A stretch of 64,000 bases of DNA, from assembly GCA_031272275.1 (NCBI GenBank), contig JAISUC010000018.1, forward strand, positions 1-64,000, read 5' to 3'. The position numbers were made by a program, and so were the translations under genes. The notes below the pieces were generated by a model. It worked only from the letters and a program-made list of their open reading frames with translations. It made no database searches and was not told the DNA's origin. Within the stretch, counting starts at the first letter, position 1. Each line of letters opens with the position of its first letter. Of this stretch, positions 52,725 to 61,386 are shown in pieces. Source of the DNA: Actinomycetes bacterium. Its GTDB lineage: Bacteria; Actinomycetota; Coriobacteriia; WRKU01; WQUG01.

Positions 52725-54091
52725 AACGACCCCTTTCCTTTCACCTGTGCCTGTATATGTCCATCCGACAGGCGAATCCGGATGTCGTCGCCCGTCTGAA
52801 CCCGTTCGATGCTGTCCAATACCGTGTGCCCGTCGTCCGCGAACACAACCGAATACCCACGCGAGAGAACCTTGAGCGGAGAGAGGGCCTCGAGCCTGCC
52901 CGTCAGTGCGACGGCGGATGCCTGCGGGCGCTGCGTCAAGCGCGGGGCCAATACCACCATGCGATGACGCGCCGCATGCACGCGTGCGCTATCGCGCTCC
53001 AGGCGCGCCGGAATCGAGCGGCGCAGGCGCTCGTGCGCGACGTCAACCGCCTGCATAAACGGCGAGAGCATCTGTGCGGGTCTGCGCATAACCGCGCGTT
53101 GCGCCACCCGTTCCAGGCGCATCCGCGCCAGCTGCAGCGTGCGATCCAGGCCGTTTGCCAGGGATGCACGCATGCCCGTTACCCGCTCGCGCAGTGCCGT
53201 TATGTCCGGAGTCGCCGCCGTGGCGGCCCCGGTCGGCGTGGGGGCACGCAGATCGGCGACGTAATCGACCAAGTTGTTGTCCGGCTCGTGTCCAATTCCG
53301 GTGACCAGAGGTGTCACGCACGCGGCACCCGCACGCACGACCGCTTCGTCCGAGAACACCAACAGATCATTGAAGCTGCCCCCGCCGCGCACCAACAACA
53401 GCACATCGGCGGCCGCAGCGTCGGCCTGTTCCAGCGCACGCACAATCTGTGCGGCGGCACCCTCGCCCTCGACCCGGGTGCCGAAAAACAGCAGCTCTGC
53501 AACCGGCCAGCGGCGCGCGAGTGTCCGACAGACATCATGGATGGCAGACCCTGCCCCACTGGTGACAACCGCAATTTTCGCCGGCCATTCGGGCAGCGTC
53601 TGTTTGCGCTCCGGGTCGAACAGACCCTCTGCCCGCAGTTTCGCCTCGAGCCTGGCCAAGGCCATGCGCAGCGCTCCCTCGCCCGAGCACGTCACCCGAT
53701 AGACCTGGAACTGCATCTTGCCGGTTTTCGGATAGACACTGAATCTGCCCGAAGCCTCGATCAGCATGCCGTTTTCCAGCACGGCGCCGGCTGCAACTGC
53801 CGCCGCATAGGCGTCTTTCCACATGATGCAGTCGATCACGGCGTCTGTGTCCGCGTCTTTCAGCTTGAAGTATTTTTGGGGATAGCGCGCTCCACTGAAA
53901 TCGGCGACCTCGCCCACGATGTTCAGGCGCAGGCTTTCCAGCGAGCCTTTAACCAATTGCAGGGCGGCCGCAACGGACAGTGCTGCAGGCGCGTCCCCGC
54001 CCGCACCCCCTGTCCGAGCGTTCGTGCCGACGACCGCCGTGTCGCCCCCGTAGACGTCCAACTGTATGTCGGGAGAGAACAGATCAGGCAC
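52721..54091 (-). CDS. xseA: exodeoxyribonuclease VII large subunit
   Basis: XseA of 456 residues. An OB-fold (about 55-140, VVGEVADFSGARYPQKYFKLKD) precedes the catalytic domain with VTSGAGSAIHDV, LLVRGGGSFNDLLVFSDE and TGIGHEPDNNLVDYVADLRAPTPT. A C-terminal coiled coil and LKVLSRGYSVV follow. It degrades single-stranded DNA from both ends with XseB. The GTG start overlaps the rnd stop. Confidence 0.96.
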   Translation of the reverse strand: MPDLFSPDIQLDVYGGDTAVVGTNARTGGAGGDAPAALSVAAALQLVKGSLESLRLNIVGEVADFSGARYPQKYFKLKDADTDAVIDCIMWKDAYAAAVAAGAVLENGMLIEASGRFSVYPKTGKMQFQVYRVTCSGEGALRMALARLEAKLRAEGLFDPERKQTLPEWPAKIAVVTSGAGSAIHDVCRTLARRWPVAELLFFGTRVEGEGAAAQIVRALEQADAAAADVLLLVRGGGSFNDLLVFSDEAVVRAGAACVTPLVTGIGHEPDNNLVDYVADLRAPTPTGAATAATPDITALRERVTGMRASLANGLDRTLQLARMRLERVAQRAVMRRPAQMLSPFMQAVDVAHERLRRSIPARLERDSARVHAARHRMVVLAPRLTQRPQASAVALTGRLEALSPLKVLSRGYSVVFADDGHTVLDSIERVQTGDDIRIRLSDGHIQAQVKGKGSL

Positions 54092-55235
54092 GTTCGCGCA
54101 CCTGCAACACGCCGTCCACCAGCGACAGTTCGAGGCGCCCGTCCAGCAGGCGCGCCAGTTCCTCGCCGATCATCGCGCGCCGCCAGCCGGTCATCAGAGT
54201 ACAGCTATCACGGGCCTCGCGCGAGGCCAGGACCAGTTCTTCCAGCAGCGCGCGCGATGCCAGCACAGTCGGTGACAGGCGGTTTTCAGACGCGCGGGTC
54301 CGTGCCAGCGCCGTCATCAGTTCGACCGATACGGTGATTTCGCGTTCGTCTTGGGCACGCCCGGGTGTTTCCGGCAATCGGTCGTCGGGCAGGTCCACCC
54401 CGCGCCGCACGGCCGCGAGCACCTGATCAGCATAATGACGCCCTTTCAGCGTGACACCGCGCAGGTCCAGCAGGGCCTCGCGGGTCGCGGGAGCCCGTCG
54501 TGCGATTTCCAGCACGGCTTCATCTGACATCAACCAACGGCGCGGCAGGTTACGCTGCTGGGCGGTTTCCTCGCGCCATTCCGCCAGTTCACGCGCAATG
54601 GCCAGCTGGCGGGGACGCAGCTGCCCGACGCGTTTCAGGCGCAGGTATTGTTCACGCGGGTCTACCACGTAATGCGCCGGGTCCGCCTTGCGCGCAAAGT
54701 CTTCATCCAGCCAGTGTTCGCGCCCCAGACGCCCCAGCTCGGCGATGATTTCCGGATACATGCGAAACAGCCAGGTCACGTCTTCTTCGGCATAGCGCAG
54801 CTGATCTGCCGACAGCGGCCTGCGCGCCCAGTCGGTAAAGCCGTCGGCCTTCCCCAGGCGCACGCCCAACACGCCGCGCACCAAGGGGCCGTAACCGATT
54901 TGTTCCGGGTAGCCCAACAGAGCCGCCGCATCCTGCGTGTCGAAAATCGGACACGGTGCCACGCCCGTTTCATGCTCCAAAATCTGCAGGTCCTGGCCGG
55001 ATGCGTGAAACAGCTTTAACACCTGCGGATTTCCCAAGACGTCCCCGAACGGACGCAGGTCCAAGCCGTAACTTAACGGGTCGACCAACCACGATTCGTC
55101 CTCGATCGCGACCTGCAACAGGCACAGGTGCGGCCAGTAGGTTTTTTCGCGCATGAACTCGGTGTCCAACGCGACCACCGGTTGTCCGTCCAGTCGCGCG
55201 ATCAGCTGTGACAGTTGTTTTTGTGATACCACCAT
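54084..55235 (-). CDS. rnd: ribonuclease D
   Basis: 3'-5' exoribonuclease of 383 residues. The DEDD catalytic residues are in VALDTEFMREKTYW, LLVDPL-type strands, GYPEQIGYGP and YAEEDVTWLF. One or two HRDC domains follow (about 210-380, RQLAIARELAEWREETA). It trims tRNA and other stable RNA 3' ends and lies next to a tRNA gene. The ATG at 55235 has AAGGA eight bases upstream and is preferred over two earlier ones. Confidence 0.93.
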   Translation of the reverse strand: MVVSQKQLSQLIARLDGQPVVALDTEFMREKTYWPHLCLLQVAIEDESWLVDPLSYGLDLRPFGDVLGNPQVLKLFHASGQDLQILEHETGVAPCPIFDTQDAAALLGYPEQIGYGPLVRGVLGVRLGKADGFTDWARRPLSADQLRYAEEDVTWLFRMYPEIIAELGRLGREHWLDEDFARKADPAHYVVDPREQYLRLKRVGQLRPRQLAIARELAEWREETAQQRNLPRRWLMSDEAVLEIARRAPATREALLDLRGVTLKGRHYADQVLAAVRRGVDLPDDRLPETPGRAQDEREITVSVELMTALARTRASENRLSPTVLASRALLEELVLASREARDSCTLMTGWRRAMIGEELARLLDGRLELSLVDGVLQVRERA

Positions 55236-55308
55236 TTGCATGTTCCTTATGCTAGCAGACAGCGCGGACGGATGCGGCGTACATTCGTGCATTTCCAATA
55301 AAATTCAG

Positions 55309-55325
55309 GGGGAGTGGGATGTCCG
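55309..55325 (+). repeat. variant of the 15-bp motif
   Basis: GGGGGAGTGGGATGTCC shares both ends of the motif but has a different, longer centre. GGGAGTGGGATGTC near 45759 is the same variant. Confidence 0.4.
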
Positions 55326-55335
55326 GAAACTTCTT

Positions 55336-55366
55336 TGAAACACAACGCGGGACTTTTGTTATACTG
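55336..55366 (+). promoter_or_regulatory. possible promoter of tRNA-Val
   Basis: TTGAAA (55336-55341) and TATACT (55361-55366) with a 19-base spacer, about 85 bases upstream of the tRNA. Confidence 0.45.
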
Positions 55367-55457
55367 TTCAAGCCGGCTTGCGCTGCACGGCCTGAATCGC
55401 GCGGTCGCGCCGGCAGCCACAAGCGCGGCATCGCTTCTCATGAAGTGGATCTGGAGT

Positions 55458-55532
55458 GGACGATTAGCTCAGCGGGAGAGCATCGCCTTCACACGGCGGG
55501 GGTCACTGGTTCAAATCCAGTATCGTCCACCA
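55458..55532 (+). tRNA. tRNA-Val (anticodon CAC), CCA encoded
   Basis: Complete cloverleaf: acceptor GGACGAT pairs with ATCGTCC, D arm GCTC/GAGC, anticodon arm TCGCC-TTCACAC-GGCGG with CAC anticodon, variable GGGTC, and T arm ACTGG-TTCAAAT-CCAGT. Discriminator A is followed by a genomic CCA (55530-55532). It reads the GUG valine codon. Confidence 0.96.
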
Positions 55533-55570
55533 CTCTTCTCATTTCCCCAAACTCACCGAATGGAAAGCTG

Positions 55571-55634
55571 AGGATGCGCGACTGCGCATCCAAGTCATTG
55601 GTCCGGGCGGGTTACCACCCGCTCACAATGACGG
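55571..55634. repeat. shortened composite REP-like element after tRNA-Val
   Basis: Hairpin 1 (GGATGCGC, GACT, GCGCATCC at 55572-55591), AAGTCATTGGTCC, a GGGCGGGT...ACCCGC hairpin and CTCACAATGACG. Hairpins 2 and 3 appear merged by a deletion. Confidence 0.7.
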
Positions 55635-55642
55635 GAACGGGT

Positions 55643-57031
55643 TTATGACTCTGCAGCAGCAGGCGCTTGTTCCAGCAGCTCTGCGTACTCGTCCGGTGAC
55701 AGCGCCGCGCGCGCCTCGTCGCGATAGTCGTTCGAGCGCGCCAGGGTTTCGCGCATCAGCGCAACCATCAGGTATCTGCCCTTGTCGGTCAAAGTGATTT
55801 CATGCGCATCGTTGGTGGCAAATGCCCCCACCAGGCGCATGTATGCCATCTCGAGCGGCAGTCCCCGCTCGATGGCAACCCCGAAGCGCGCGCGGAAATC
55901 GTCCTTGTCCAGTCGCAGGCCGAACAACTTCGTCGCGAAATAGTAACGCATATCCACCGTGCGCCCGGCCGAGCCCTCGCTCATTTTGGTGATACCCATG
56001 CGCCCGGAACGGACGCGGTCGTGGTATTCGCGCAGACTAAATGTGTTGGTGTAGTTCCGTCCCTGCAGGTAGCTCATCGCGCCGGACCCGATACCTACGT
56101 ATTCGGGATAGTCGACGATGTATTCGTCGATAATCATGTCTTTATCGGCAGAAAAGGTCCAAGCACTGGACGCGACGAAACTGTCCGCCAGACGCTCGCA
56201 AATCATCCGATACATGTCGTATTCGCGCGCATAGTTGATGCGGCCCACCGCTTCGCGCAGCTGGCGGCGACGCAAAGGCGAAGCCATCAGCGGATAAAAG
56301 GTCGTCTGGTTGCACCCGGTCTGTTTGACCAGCTCGATGTCGCGCGCCAGACTCTCCATGCTCTGCGACGGGAAGTTGTAGATCATATCCACATTGAATG
56401 AATGGAAGCGCCCCCGCATCGATTGCACCGCAGCCAGCGTTTCCTCGGCCGTGCCGGTGGTCTTGTAGCGGCTCATTTGCTGCAGCAAGTCGTTGTCGAA
56501 CGACTGCACACCCACCGACAGGCGATCCACGCGCCCGGCCAGCGCGTCGAACAGCTCGTCACCCAGATCGGTCGGATTGGTCTCGGTCGAGACATCCCGG
56601 ATGTCCGGAAACAGACGCCTGGCCAAATCGAGCGTTTCAGCCAGTTCATCCAACAGCACGGTCGGGGTCCCGCCGCCGATATAGGTCGCGCCGAAGCGAT
56701 ACCCCAGCTCCGCCACCATTTCCATTTCGGTCCGCAGGCTGCGGAAATACTCACGGGCGCGCGTCTCTTCGAAATAGAACCGGTTGAAACTGCAATAGGT
56801 GCACAATTGCCGGCAAAAAGGCACGTGCATGTACAACATATACAGGTGCCCGCCATCTGCTGCAACAGACGCGGCCCCGAGATCCCGCTCCCCCGTCGCG
56901 TTTGCGTTCGCGCGCGCATCCGACACCGACGTCGGCGGCGGCACGCGGTCAACATGCGCCGCGGCAGAGCCGTTCAGGTAGTTTTTGTTCAGTTGCTGAG
57001 TCGCCAGACTCAGGATTCGTTCAGACAGCAC
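55643..57031 (-). CDS. HemN/HemW-family radical SAM enzyme of the haem operon
   Basis: Radical SAM protein of 462 residues. The cluster motif is Cys73-x3-Cys77-x2-Cys80 (HVPFCRQLCTYCSF). TYIGGGTPTVL, STETNPTDL and SVGVQSFDNDLL follow in the TIM-barrel core, then a HemN-type C-terminal domain. A low-complexity stretch of about 40 residues precedes the core. As the last gene of an operon with hemE, hemH and two hemY genes, the likely role is oxygen-independent conversion of coproporphyrinogen III to protoporphyrinogen IX. A HemW-like haem chaperone or a ChuW/HutW-like haem-degrading role are alternatives. The GTG start has GAGGA eight bases upstream. Confidence 0.82.
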   Translation of the reverse strand: MLSERILSLATQQLNKNYLNGSAAAHVDRVPPPTSVSDARANANATGERDLGAASVAADGGHLYMLYMHVPFCRQLCTYCSFNRFYFEETRAREYFRSLRTEMEMVAELGYRFGATYIGGGTPTVLLDELAETLDLARRLFPDIRDVSTETNPTDLGDELFDALAGRVDRLSVGVQSFDNDLLQQMSRYKTTGTAEETLAAVQSMRGRFHSFNVDMIYNFPSQSMESLARDIELVKQTGCNQTTFYPLMASPLRRRQLREAVGRINYAREYDMYRMICERLADSFVASSAWTFSADKDMIIDEYIVDYPEYVGIGSGAMSYLQGRNYTNTFSLREYHDRVRSGRMGITKMSEGSAGRTVDMRYYFATKLFGLRLDKDDFRARFGVAIERGLPLEMAYMRLVGAFATNDAHEITLTDKGRYLMVALMRETLARSNDYRDEARAALSPDEYAELLEQAPAAAES

Positions 57032-57035
57032 GTGT

Positions 57036-58745
57036 TCAGTCCTCGGTATCTGTAATCAGCGGGTCACCTATCCGCAGGTCACCCATAACTTTGACGGCGG
57101 CCCGTGTGCCCCCGTCGATGCAATTCGGCACGCCCACGCCGCGAAAACACCCGCCCGCACAGGCTAATCCCGGCGTGCGCGCGACCGCAGCCTCGATGGC
57201 CTCGACGCGGTCCAAGTGACCCATTGTATACTGCGACATCCCGCCCACCCAGCGCCACATCCGCGAAAGGACGGGCGTGATTTCGCCGGGCAACGCCAGC
57301 ACCTGACGCAACTCGTCCAGGATGATTGCGGTCAAAGTCGCGTCGTCGTGTTCCATCACCTGCTGGTTTTGCGGTGTGCCCGCAAATCCGCGCAACATGA
57401 CATACCCGGGGGGAGTGCGTCCCGGCCATTTCGTCGAACTGAACGTGACCGCCAAAAGGTTGCGTTTTTCGACCTCGGGCACCAGGACGCCGAATCCGTC
57501 ATAGCGGTCACGGGGCAGGTCGGCTGCGCGGAACACAAAGCTTGCGGTCGCGCTGGTCAGGTTCGGGATGGCGGCATACGCAGCCGATATATCCGGTGCG
57601 ATAGATGCAGTCAGCGGAGACGCCGCGAACGACTCGGTCGCGATAATCACCGCATCGGCGACAATCATCCTGTTCCGGTAAGCTGTGTTTGAGGCAAGGG
57701 GAGCCGACTCAGAAAAAACCTCATCCGAGGTTTTTTCCTGAGCGGCTCCCTTGTTGACTGCAACATGACGAGCTGACTCAGAAAAAACCTCATCCGAGGT
57801 TTTTTCGTGATCAGCTCTCTCGGGACCTAAAACCTCATCCGAGGTTTTTTCGTGATCAACCGTGTTGCAACAGATCACGTAGCGCTCCCCGTCGCGGCGG
57901 ATGGCAGTGACGCTACACCCGGTATGCAGGTGCTCGCGACCGGCATAGTCCGCCATGGCATCGGTCAACTGATGCAGGCCCCCGTCAAAGGTCGCAAAGA
58001 CCGTGTTGCGCGGGTCGCGCGGTTTGCCCGCCGCCGCAGCCTCGCGGGCGCGGCGCGCGGCAATCGTTCCTTTGATGATGCTGCCGTATTTCTGTTCCAT
58101 ATCCAGATACATCGGAAAGGTCGCAGCAAGCGACATCTGCGCCGGGTCCGATGCATGCACGCCCCCGATAAAGGGCTCCGCCAGATAATCCAAAGTCTCG
58201 CGTCCGAACCGGCGCGTGACAAACGACTCCAGCGTCTCGTCGTTGCGCCCGGCCGGCAGCGGCTTGGGCGGCACGTCGGGCTCGCGCAGCATCTCGGCTT
58301 TGCCGGCTTCGCTCAAAATGTCGGAGGTCTGCAACCAGTCCCAGCCGGTCGGCACGAACATGGAAAACTCACTCGGCAACAGGTGCGGTCTGCCGTCGCG
58401 ATAGATCCACACCCGCTTAGCCGGCTCGTTACTGGGCAGCCAGTGCTCGTCCAGGCCCAAAAACGCCGACATCGCGCGTCCGGCGGGGTTATGCGCGCTG
58501 ATACAGTCAGGTCCTCCGTCGAACACAAACCGGCCGTGTTCGGGGTCGTCGACCACGGCGCCTGCGACCTTGCCCCCCAAGCGCGTGTCGCGCTCCAGCA
58601 GCTCGAAGCTCAGCTGCGCCCCTGCCAGCTGCGCCCGACGCAAGCGCACAGCCGCGCCCAGACCGGTTGCTCCCCCGCCGATTATCACGATGTGCGGGAC
58701 GTTCACGGCGTTCGATGCGGACGATCCGGACGGTGCGGCACTCAC
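57036..58745 (-). CDS. hemY: protoporphyrinogen/coproporphyrinogen oxidase HemY, copy 1 (with palindromic inserts)
   Basis: FAD-dependent oxidase of 569 residues, about 100 longer than usual. The FAD loop is IVIIGGGATGLGAAVRL, followed by ERDTRLGGKV. LAEPFIGGVHASDP, TFDGGLHQLTDAM, WPGRTPPGYVMLRGF and the C-terminal CAGGCFRGVGVPNCIDGG are family signatures. Residues about 297-349 hold three copies of a foreign EKTSDEVFSES-type peptide encoded by terminator-shaped palindromes, placed just before the VADAVIIATES strand. The core otherwise looks intact. The GTG start overlaps the stop of the second hemY gene (GTGA). It oxidises the porphyrinogen before iron insertion. Confidence 0.9.
   Translation of the reverse strand: MSAAPSGSSASNAVNVPHIVIIGGGATGLGAAVRLRRAQLAGAQLSFELLERDTRLGGKVAGAVVDDPEHGRFVFDGGPDCISAHNPAGRAMSAFLGLDEHWLPSNEPAKRVWIYRDGRPHLLPSEFSMFVPTGWDWLQTSDILSEAGKAEMLREPDVPPKPLPAGRNDETLESFVTRRFGRETLDYLAEPFIGGVHASDPAQMSLAATFPMYLDMEQKYGSIIKGTIAARRAREAAAAGKPRDPRNTVFATFDGGLHQLTDAMADYAGREHLHTGCSVTAIRRDGERYVICCNTVDHEKTSDEVLGPERADHEKTSDEVFSESARHVAVNKGAAQEKTSDEVFSESAPLASNTAYRNRMIVADAVIIATESFAASPLTASIAPDISAAYAAIPNLTSATASFVFRAADLPRDRYDGFGVLVPEVEKRNLLAVTFSSTKWPGRTPPGYVMLRGFAGTPQNQQVMEHDDATLTAIILDELRQVLALPGEITPVLSRMWRWVGGMSQYTMGHLDRVEAIEAAVARTPGLACAGGCFRGVGVPNCIDGGTRAAVKVMGDLRIGDPLITDTED
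57409..57423 (+). repeat. 15-bp interspersed motif, exact copy inside hemY copy 1
   Basis: Read on the gene strand as Gly-Arg-Thr-Pro-Pro in a segment conserved in HemY. Confidence 0.85.
57698..57857. repeat. three in-frame palindromic inserts in hemY copy 1
   Basis: Unit 1 (57698-57750): GGGAGCCG, ACTCAG, AAAAAACCTC, loop ATCC, GAGGTTTTTT, CTGAG, CGGCTCCC, a nearly perfect 50-bp palindrome. Unit 2 (about 57769-57820) has the same core with AGCTGA/TCAGCT outer arms. Unit 3 (about 57823-57857) is truncated on the left. All stay in frame, encoding repeated HEKTSDEVFSES on the gene strand. Confidence 0.95.
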
Positions 58746-60334
58746 GCCCCCACCCCCGTCGCATTCTCGTTAAACACCATCCCGGCATCCAGCAGCACCT
58801 TACACGCCGCCTCTTCACCGGATTCCAGGCAGTTCGGCACGCCGACACCCCGATACGCCGCCCCCGCCAGCGCCAAGCCCGGCCGCGCCGCCAACAGCTG
58901 TGACAGTTCCTCCATACGATCCAAGTGCCCCACCAGATACTGGGGCATGCTGCGCGGGAACCGGAACACCCGCGACCACACCGGCCGCGCCTGCGCGGGT
59001 ACGCCCAACAGGCGCACATAACTGTCGTGTACCAGCTCCACCAGCTCATCATCGGGCAACAGCGGGGTTTCCGGGTCACGTGCACCTCCGACAAAACCGC
59101 GCAACAGACAAAGACCGGGGGGAGTACGTCCCTGCCATTTACTGCTGACATAAGAAATGCCGGTGACCCGCTCATGTTCAATATGCGGTGCCAAGACCCC
59201 GTGCCACGCCCGGTCGCGCGGACCGTCCGCATCCGCGTATGCGCTCACCACAGTGGCACAGGACGAATGGGGTATCACCGACAGAATGTCTGCGGTGTCA
59301 CTCGCAAAGGTACGTAGCAGCTCTGCGGCACACCAGGCGGGTGCCGCGATAATCACCGCATCGAAATGCTCGCCTGCCAGGCAATATGTCCCCTCGACGA
59401 AGTCCAGGTGTTCAATTGGCGTGTTCAGGTGGATGTGCTCGCGCCCGACTGCATCGGCCAGTGCATCGGTGAACGATCCCAGACCATCCCGAAAACTAGA
59501 GAAAAAGGTCGGGCGCGCGGCTCTTTCGTTCGGAACAAAGGGAGCCGACTCAGAAAAAACCTTTTTGAAGGTTTTTTCGTGAGCGGCTTCCTTGTTGACA
59601 TCAGCATTACGAGCCGACTCAGAAAAAACCTCATGCGAGGTTTTTTCGTGCGCTCTCCTGTTACTTTCGGCATTACGAGCCGCCGCTTGTCCGCGCTTGC
59701 GTTGCGCCAAAAAGCCGCGTATCAGCGAGCCGTATTGCTGTTCCATCGCAAGCAAATCCGGGTACGTCGCCAGTGTCGACATCGTTTCCACGTCGCTGCC
59801 GTTCACACCGCCCACCAAGGGCTCCGCCAGTCGCACCAGGCACTCGTTTCCCAAGCGCCTGCGGACCAGCGACGCAATACTCTCGTCTGTCATGCCGCCC
59901 GCAGGTTGCTTGCGACGGGGCAACACCAAGTCGCCTAACATCCGGAACTTGGCAGGCCACGAATACAGGCGCGTGGTCGCCATCGGCAACACCTTGGTCG
60001 GTGCAAACATCATGATGCCGTCCGGTAACGCAACCAGCTGCCCGTCTTTGACGATATAGGTCTGCTTGTTCGTGTCATCGGTGCCGCAAATCGCATCCGC
60101 CATCCCCAACAGACCGGCGACGCGGCGAATCGACGGCTTGCGCGTCAGATACGAATCACTGCCGCCGTCTGCGACGATACCGTCGGCCGTACGCTCGGTC
60201 CAGAGCTGTCCTCCCACGCGGCCCGTGGCCTCGAACACCCGGTATGCAACGCTGCAGCCGGCGTCCGCCGCACGGCGCAGCTTGAACGCCGCGCCCAGAC
60301 CGGCGACACCGGCGCCGATAATCGCCACCCTCAC
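58742..60334 (-). CDS. hemY: protoporphyrinogen/coproporphyrinogen oxidase HemY, copy 2 (with palindromic inserts)
   Basis: FAD-dependent oxidase of 530 residues, paralogous to the next gene. It has VAIIGAGVAGLGAAFKL, EATGRVGGQL, LAEPLVGGVNGSDVETMS, SFRDGLGSFTDALA, WQGRTPPGLCLLRGF and ALAGAAYRGVGVPNCLESG. Residues about 226-265 are two copies of the EKTSHEVFSES-type insert, in the loop between SLIRGFLAQRKRG and FFSSFRDGL. This is a different place from the insert in copy 1. Its GTG start overlaps the hemH stop (GTGA). Why two HemY enzymes are kept is unknown; different porphyrinogens or different electron acceptors are possible. Confidence 0.9.
   Translation of the reverse strand: MRVAIIGAGVAGLGAAFKLRRAADAGCSVAYRVFEATGRVGGQLWTERTADGIVADGGSDSYLTRKPSIRRVAGLLGMADAICGTDDTNKQTYIVKDGQLVALPDGIMMFAPTKVLPMATTRLYSWPAKFRMLGDLVLPRRKQPAGGMTDESIASLVRRRLGNECLVRLAEPLVGGVNGSDVETMSTLATYPDLLAMEQQYGSLIRGFLAQRKRGQAAARNAESNRRAHEKTSHEVFSESARNADVNKEAAHEKTFKKVFSESAPFVPNERAARPTFFSSFRDGLGSFTDALADAVGREHIHLNTPIEHLDFVEGTYCLAGEHFDAVIIAAPAWCAAELLRTFASDTADILSVIPHSSCATVVSAYADADGPRDRAWHGVLAPHIEHERVTGISYVSSKWQGRTPPGLCLLRGFVGGARDPETPLLPDDELVELVHDSYVRLLGVPAQARPVWSRVFRFPRSMPQYLVGHLDRMEELSQLLAARPGLALAGAAYRGVGVPNCLESGEEAACKVLLDAGMVFNENATGVGA
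59118..59132 (+). repeat. 15-bp interspersed motif, exact copy inside hemY copy 2
   Basis: Read as Gly-Arg-Thr-Pro-Pro at the position homologous to the copy in the other hemY gene. Confidence 0.85.
59540..59657. repeat. two in-frame palindromic inserts in hemY copy 2
   Basis: Unit A (59540-59591): GGGAGCCGACTCAG, AAAAAACC, TTTTTGAA, GGTTTTTT, GTGAGCGGCTTCC. Unit B (59611-59657): GAGCCGACTCAG, AAAAAACCTC, ATGC, GAGGTTTTTT, right arm decayed. The TTGTTGACA-TCAGCATTACGAG spacer between units matches the spacer between units 1 and 2 in hemY copy 1, so a two-palindrome cassette of about 110 bp is shared. Confidence 0.95.
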
Positions 60335-61386
60335 GGTTCCGTAACCCCCGACTCTGCGCGGCGCATGACCTCGATATAGGCCTCTATCAAATCCCGCGAT
60401 GCCCCCAGCGTGCCGGCGCGCACAAAGCGTATGCCCAACTCGCGCGCGTCAGCCGCAGCCTGAACATCCAGGTCATAGAGCACTTCCATGTGATCCACCA
60501 AAAAGCCCAGCGGACAGGCGACCACGGCCCCCACCCCGTCGTCGGCACATTCCTGCAGCACATCAGTCATCGTCGGGCCCAACCACGCACCCCCGCGTGC
60601 GCCTTGGGACGTGTACGCCACCCGCCACATCTCGTCCATCCCCCCGACAGCTGCGGCAACCGAAGCCGCCAGCGTGCGCATGCAGGCGTCATAGGCGGCG
60701 GCATCCTCGTCCGGATCATCGGTCGGTAAACTGTGGGCGACAAACACCAGGCGCGTCAAAGCAGCCGGGTCTGCAGAACCGATCTGTTCCGCCTGCTGCG
60801 CCCGTCCGCACGACTCAGCCGACGCCGACGCCGTCGGCAACCCCGCACCCGCGTAAGCCTCGCGCACGCGCGCGATCACACCCGTACGATACGCCGCGGC
60901 CGTTCCCACGACCGGGACCTCAATCAGTTGCACGCGCGGAAAGGCCTGCAACGCCGCCTGCACCCGCGCGAGCGCCGTCCCGTATGCCGCCTGCGAATAA
61001 AACGGCGTCAGTGCCAAAAACATAATGCGCGAACAGCCCGACGACACCAGCTTGAATATGCTGCTTTCGACTTTCGGTGCCGTGAATAACATGCCGGGTT
61101 GTATGCATTCGACATCCAGATCCCGGTCCGCCATCAGCATCGACTCGATACCGCGCGCAATCATCGTGGCAATACCCACAAACGGCGACGATCCGCCGAT
61201 GGCCTGATATTTGCGCATGGTCCTCTCGAGCAGAGCTTCCGGGGGAGTGCGTCCCAGAATCTCGGTGAGCATCGGCTGTATTTCATACAGCGACCGCGGT
61301 CCGCCGAACCCGGCGAGCAGCGCACCTGTTTTCGGGCGGACACCGTCAGGTGACAGACGCGGGTGGTTTGCGGTGGCAGAAGACAT
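60331..61386 (-). CDS. hemH: ferrochelatase
   Basis: HemH/CpfC of 351 residues that inserts iron into the porphyrin. Visible motifs are TGALLAGFGGPRSL, YQAIGGSSPF, FLALTPFYSQAAYGTALARV, the catalytic His in LVFVAHSLPTDDP, and the Glu in GFLVDHMEVLYDLD. The ATG overlaps the hemE stop (TGATG). No HemQ/ChdC gene is in the window, so whether it acts on protoporphyrin IX or coproporphyrin III is not settled by context. It contains an exact 15-bp motif copy. Confidence 0.95.
   Translation of the reverse strand: MSSATANHPRLSPDGVRPKTGALLAGFGGPRSLYEIQPMLTEILGRTPPEALLERTMRKYQAIGGSSPFVGIATMIARGIESMLMADRDLDVECIQPGMLFTAPKVESSIFKLVSSGCSRIMFLALTPFYSQAAYGTALARVQAALQAFPRVQLIEVPVVGTAAAYRTGVIARVREAYAGAGLPTASASAESCGRAQQAEQIGSADPAALTRLVFVAHSLPTDDPDEDAAAYDACMRTLAASVAAAVGGMDEMWRVAYTSQGARGGAWLGPTMTDVLQECADDGVGAVVACPLGFLVDHMEVLYDLDVQAAADARELGIRFVRAGTLGASRDLIEAYIEVMRRAESGVTEP
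61241..61255 (+). repeat. 15-bp interspersed motif, exact copy inside hemH
   Basis: Read as Gly-Arg-Thr-Pro-Pro near residue 45 of ferrochelatase. Confidence 0.85.

Noticed and set aside
57698..57857. True transcription terminators ending the hemY message
   Set aside because: They lie inside an intact reading frame with normal HemY sequence after them and further operon genes downstream. Active translation would normally cover the hairpin; some premature termination cannot be excluded.
57409..61255. GRTPP as a purely protein-level conserved motif in HemY and HemH
   Set aside because: HemY proteins do have a related W-x-x-R-x-P segment there. However, the same 15 bases occur in other frames and in non-coding DNA, so protein conservation alone does not explain them.
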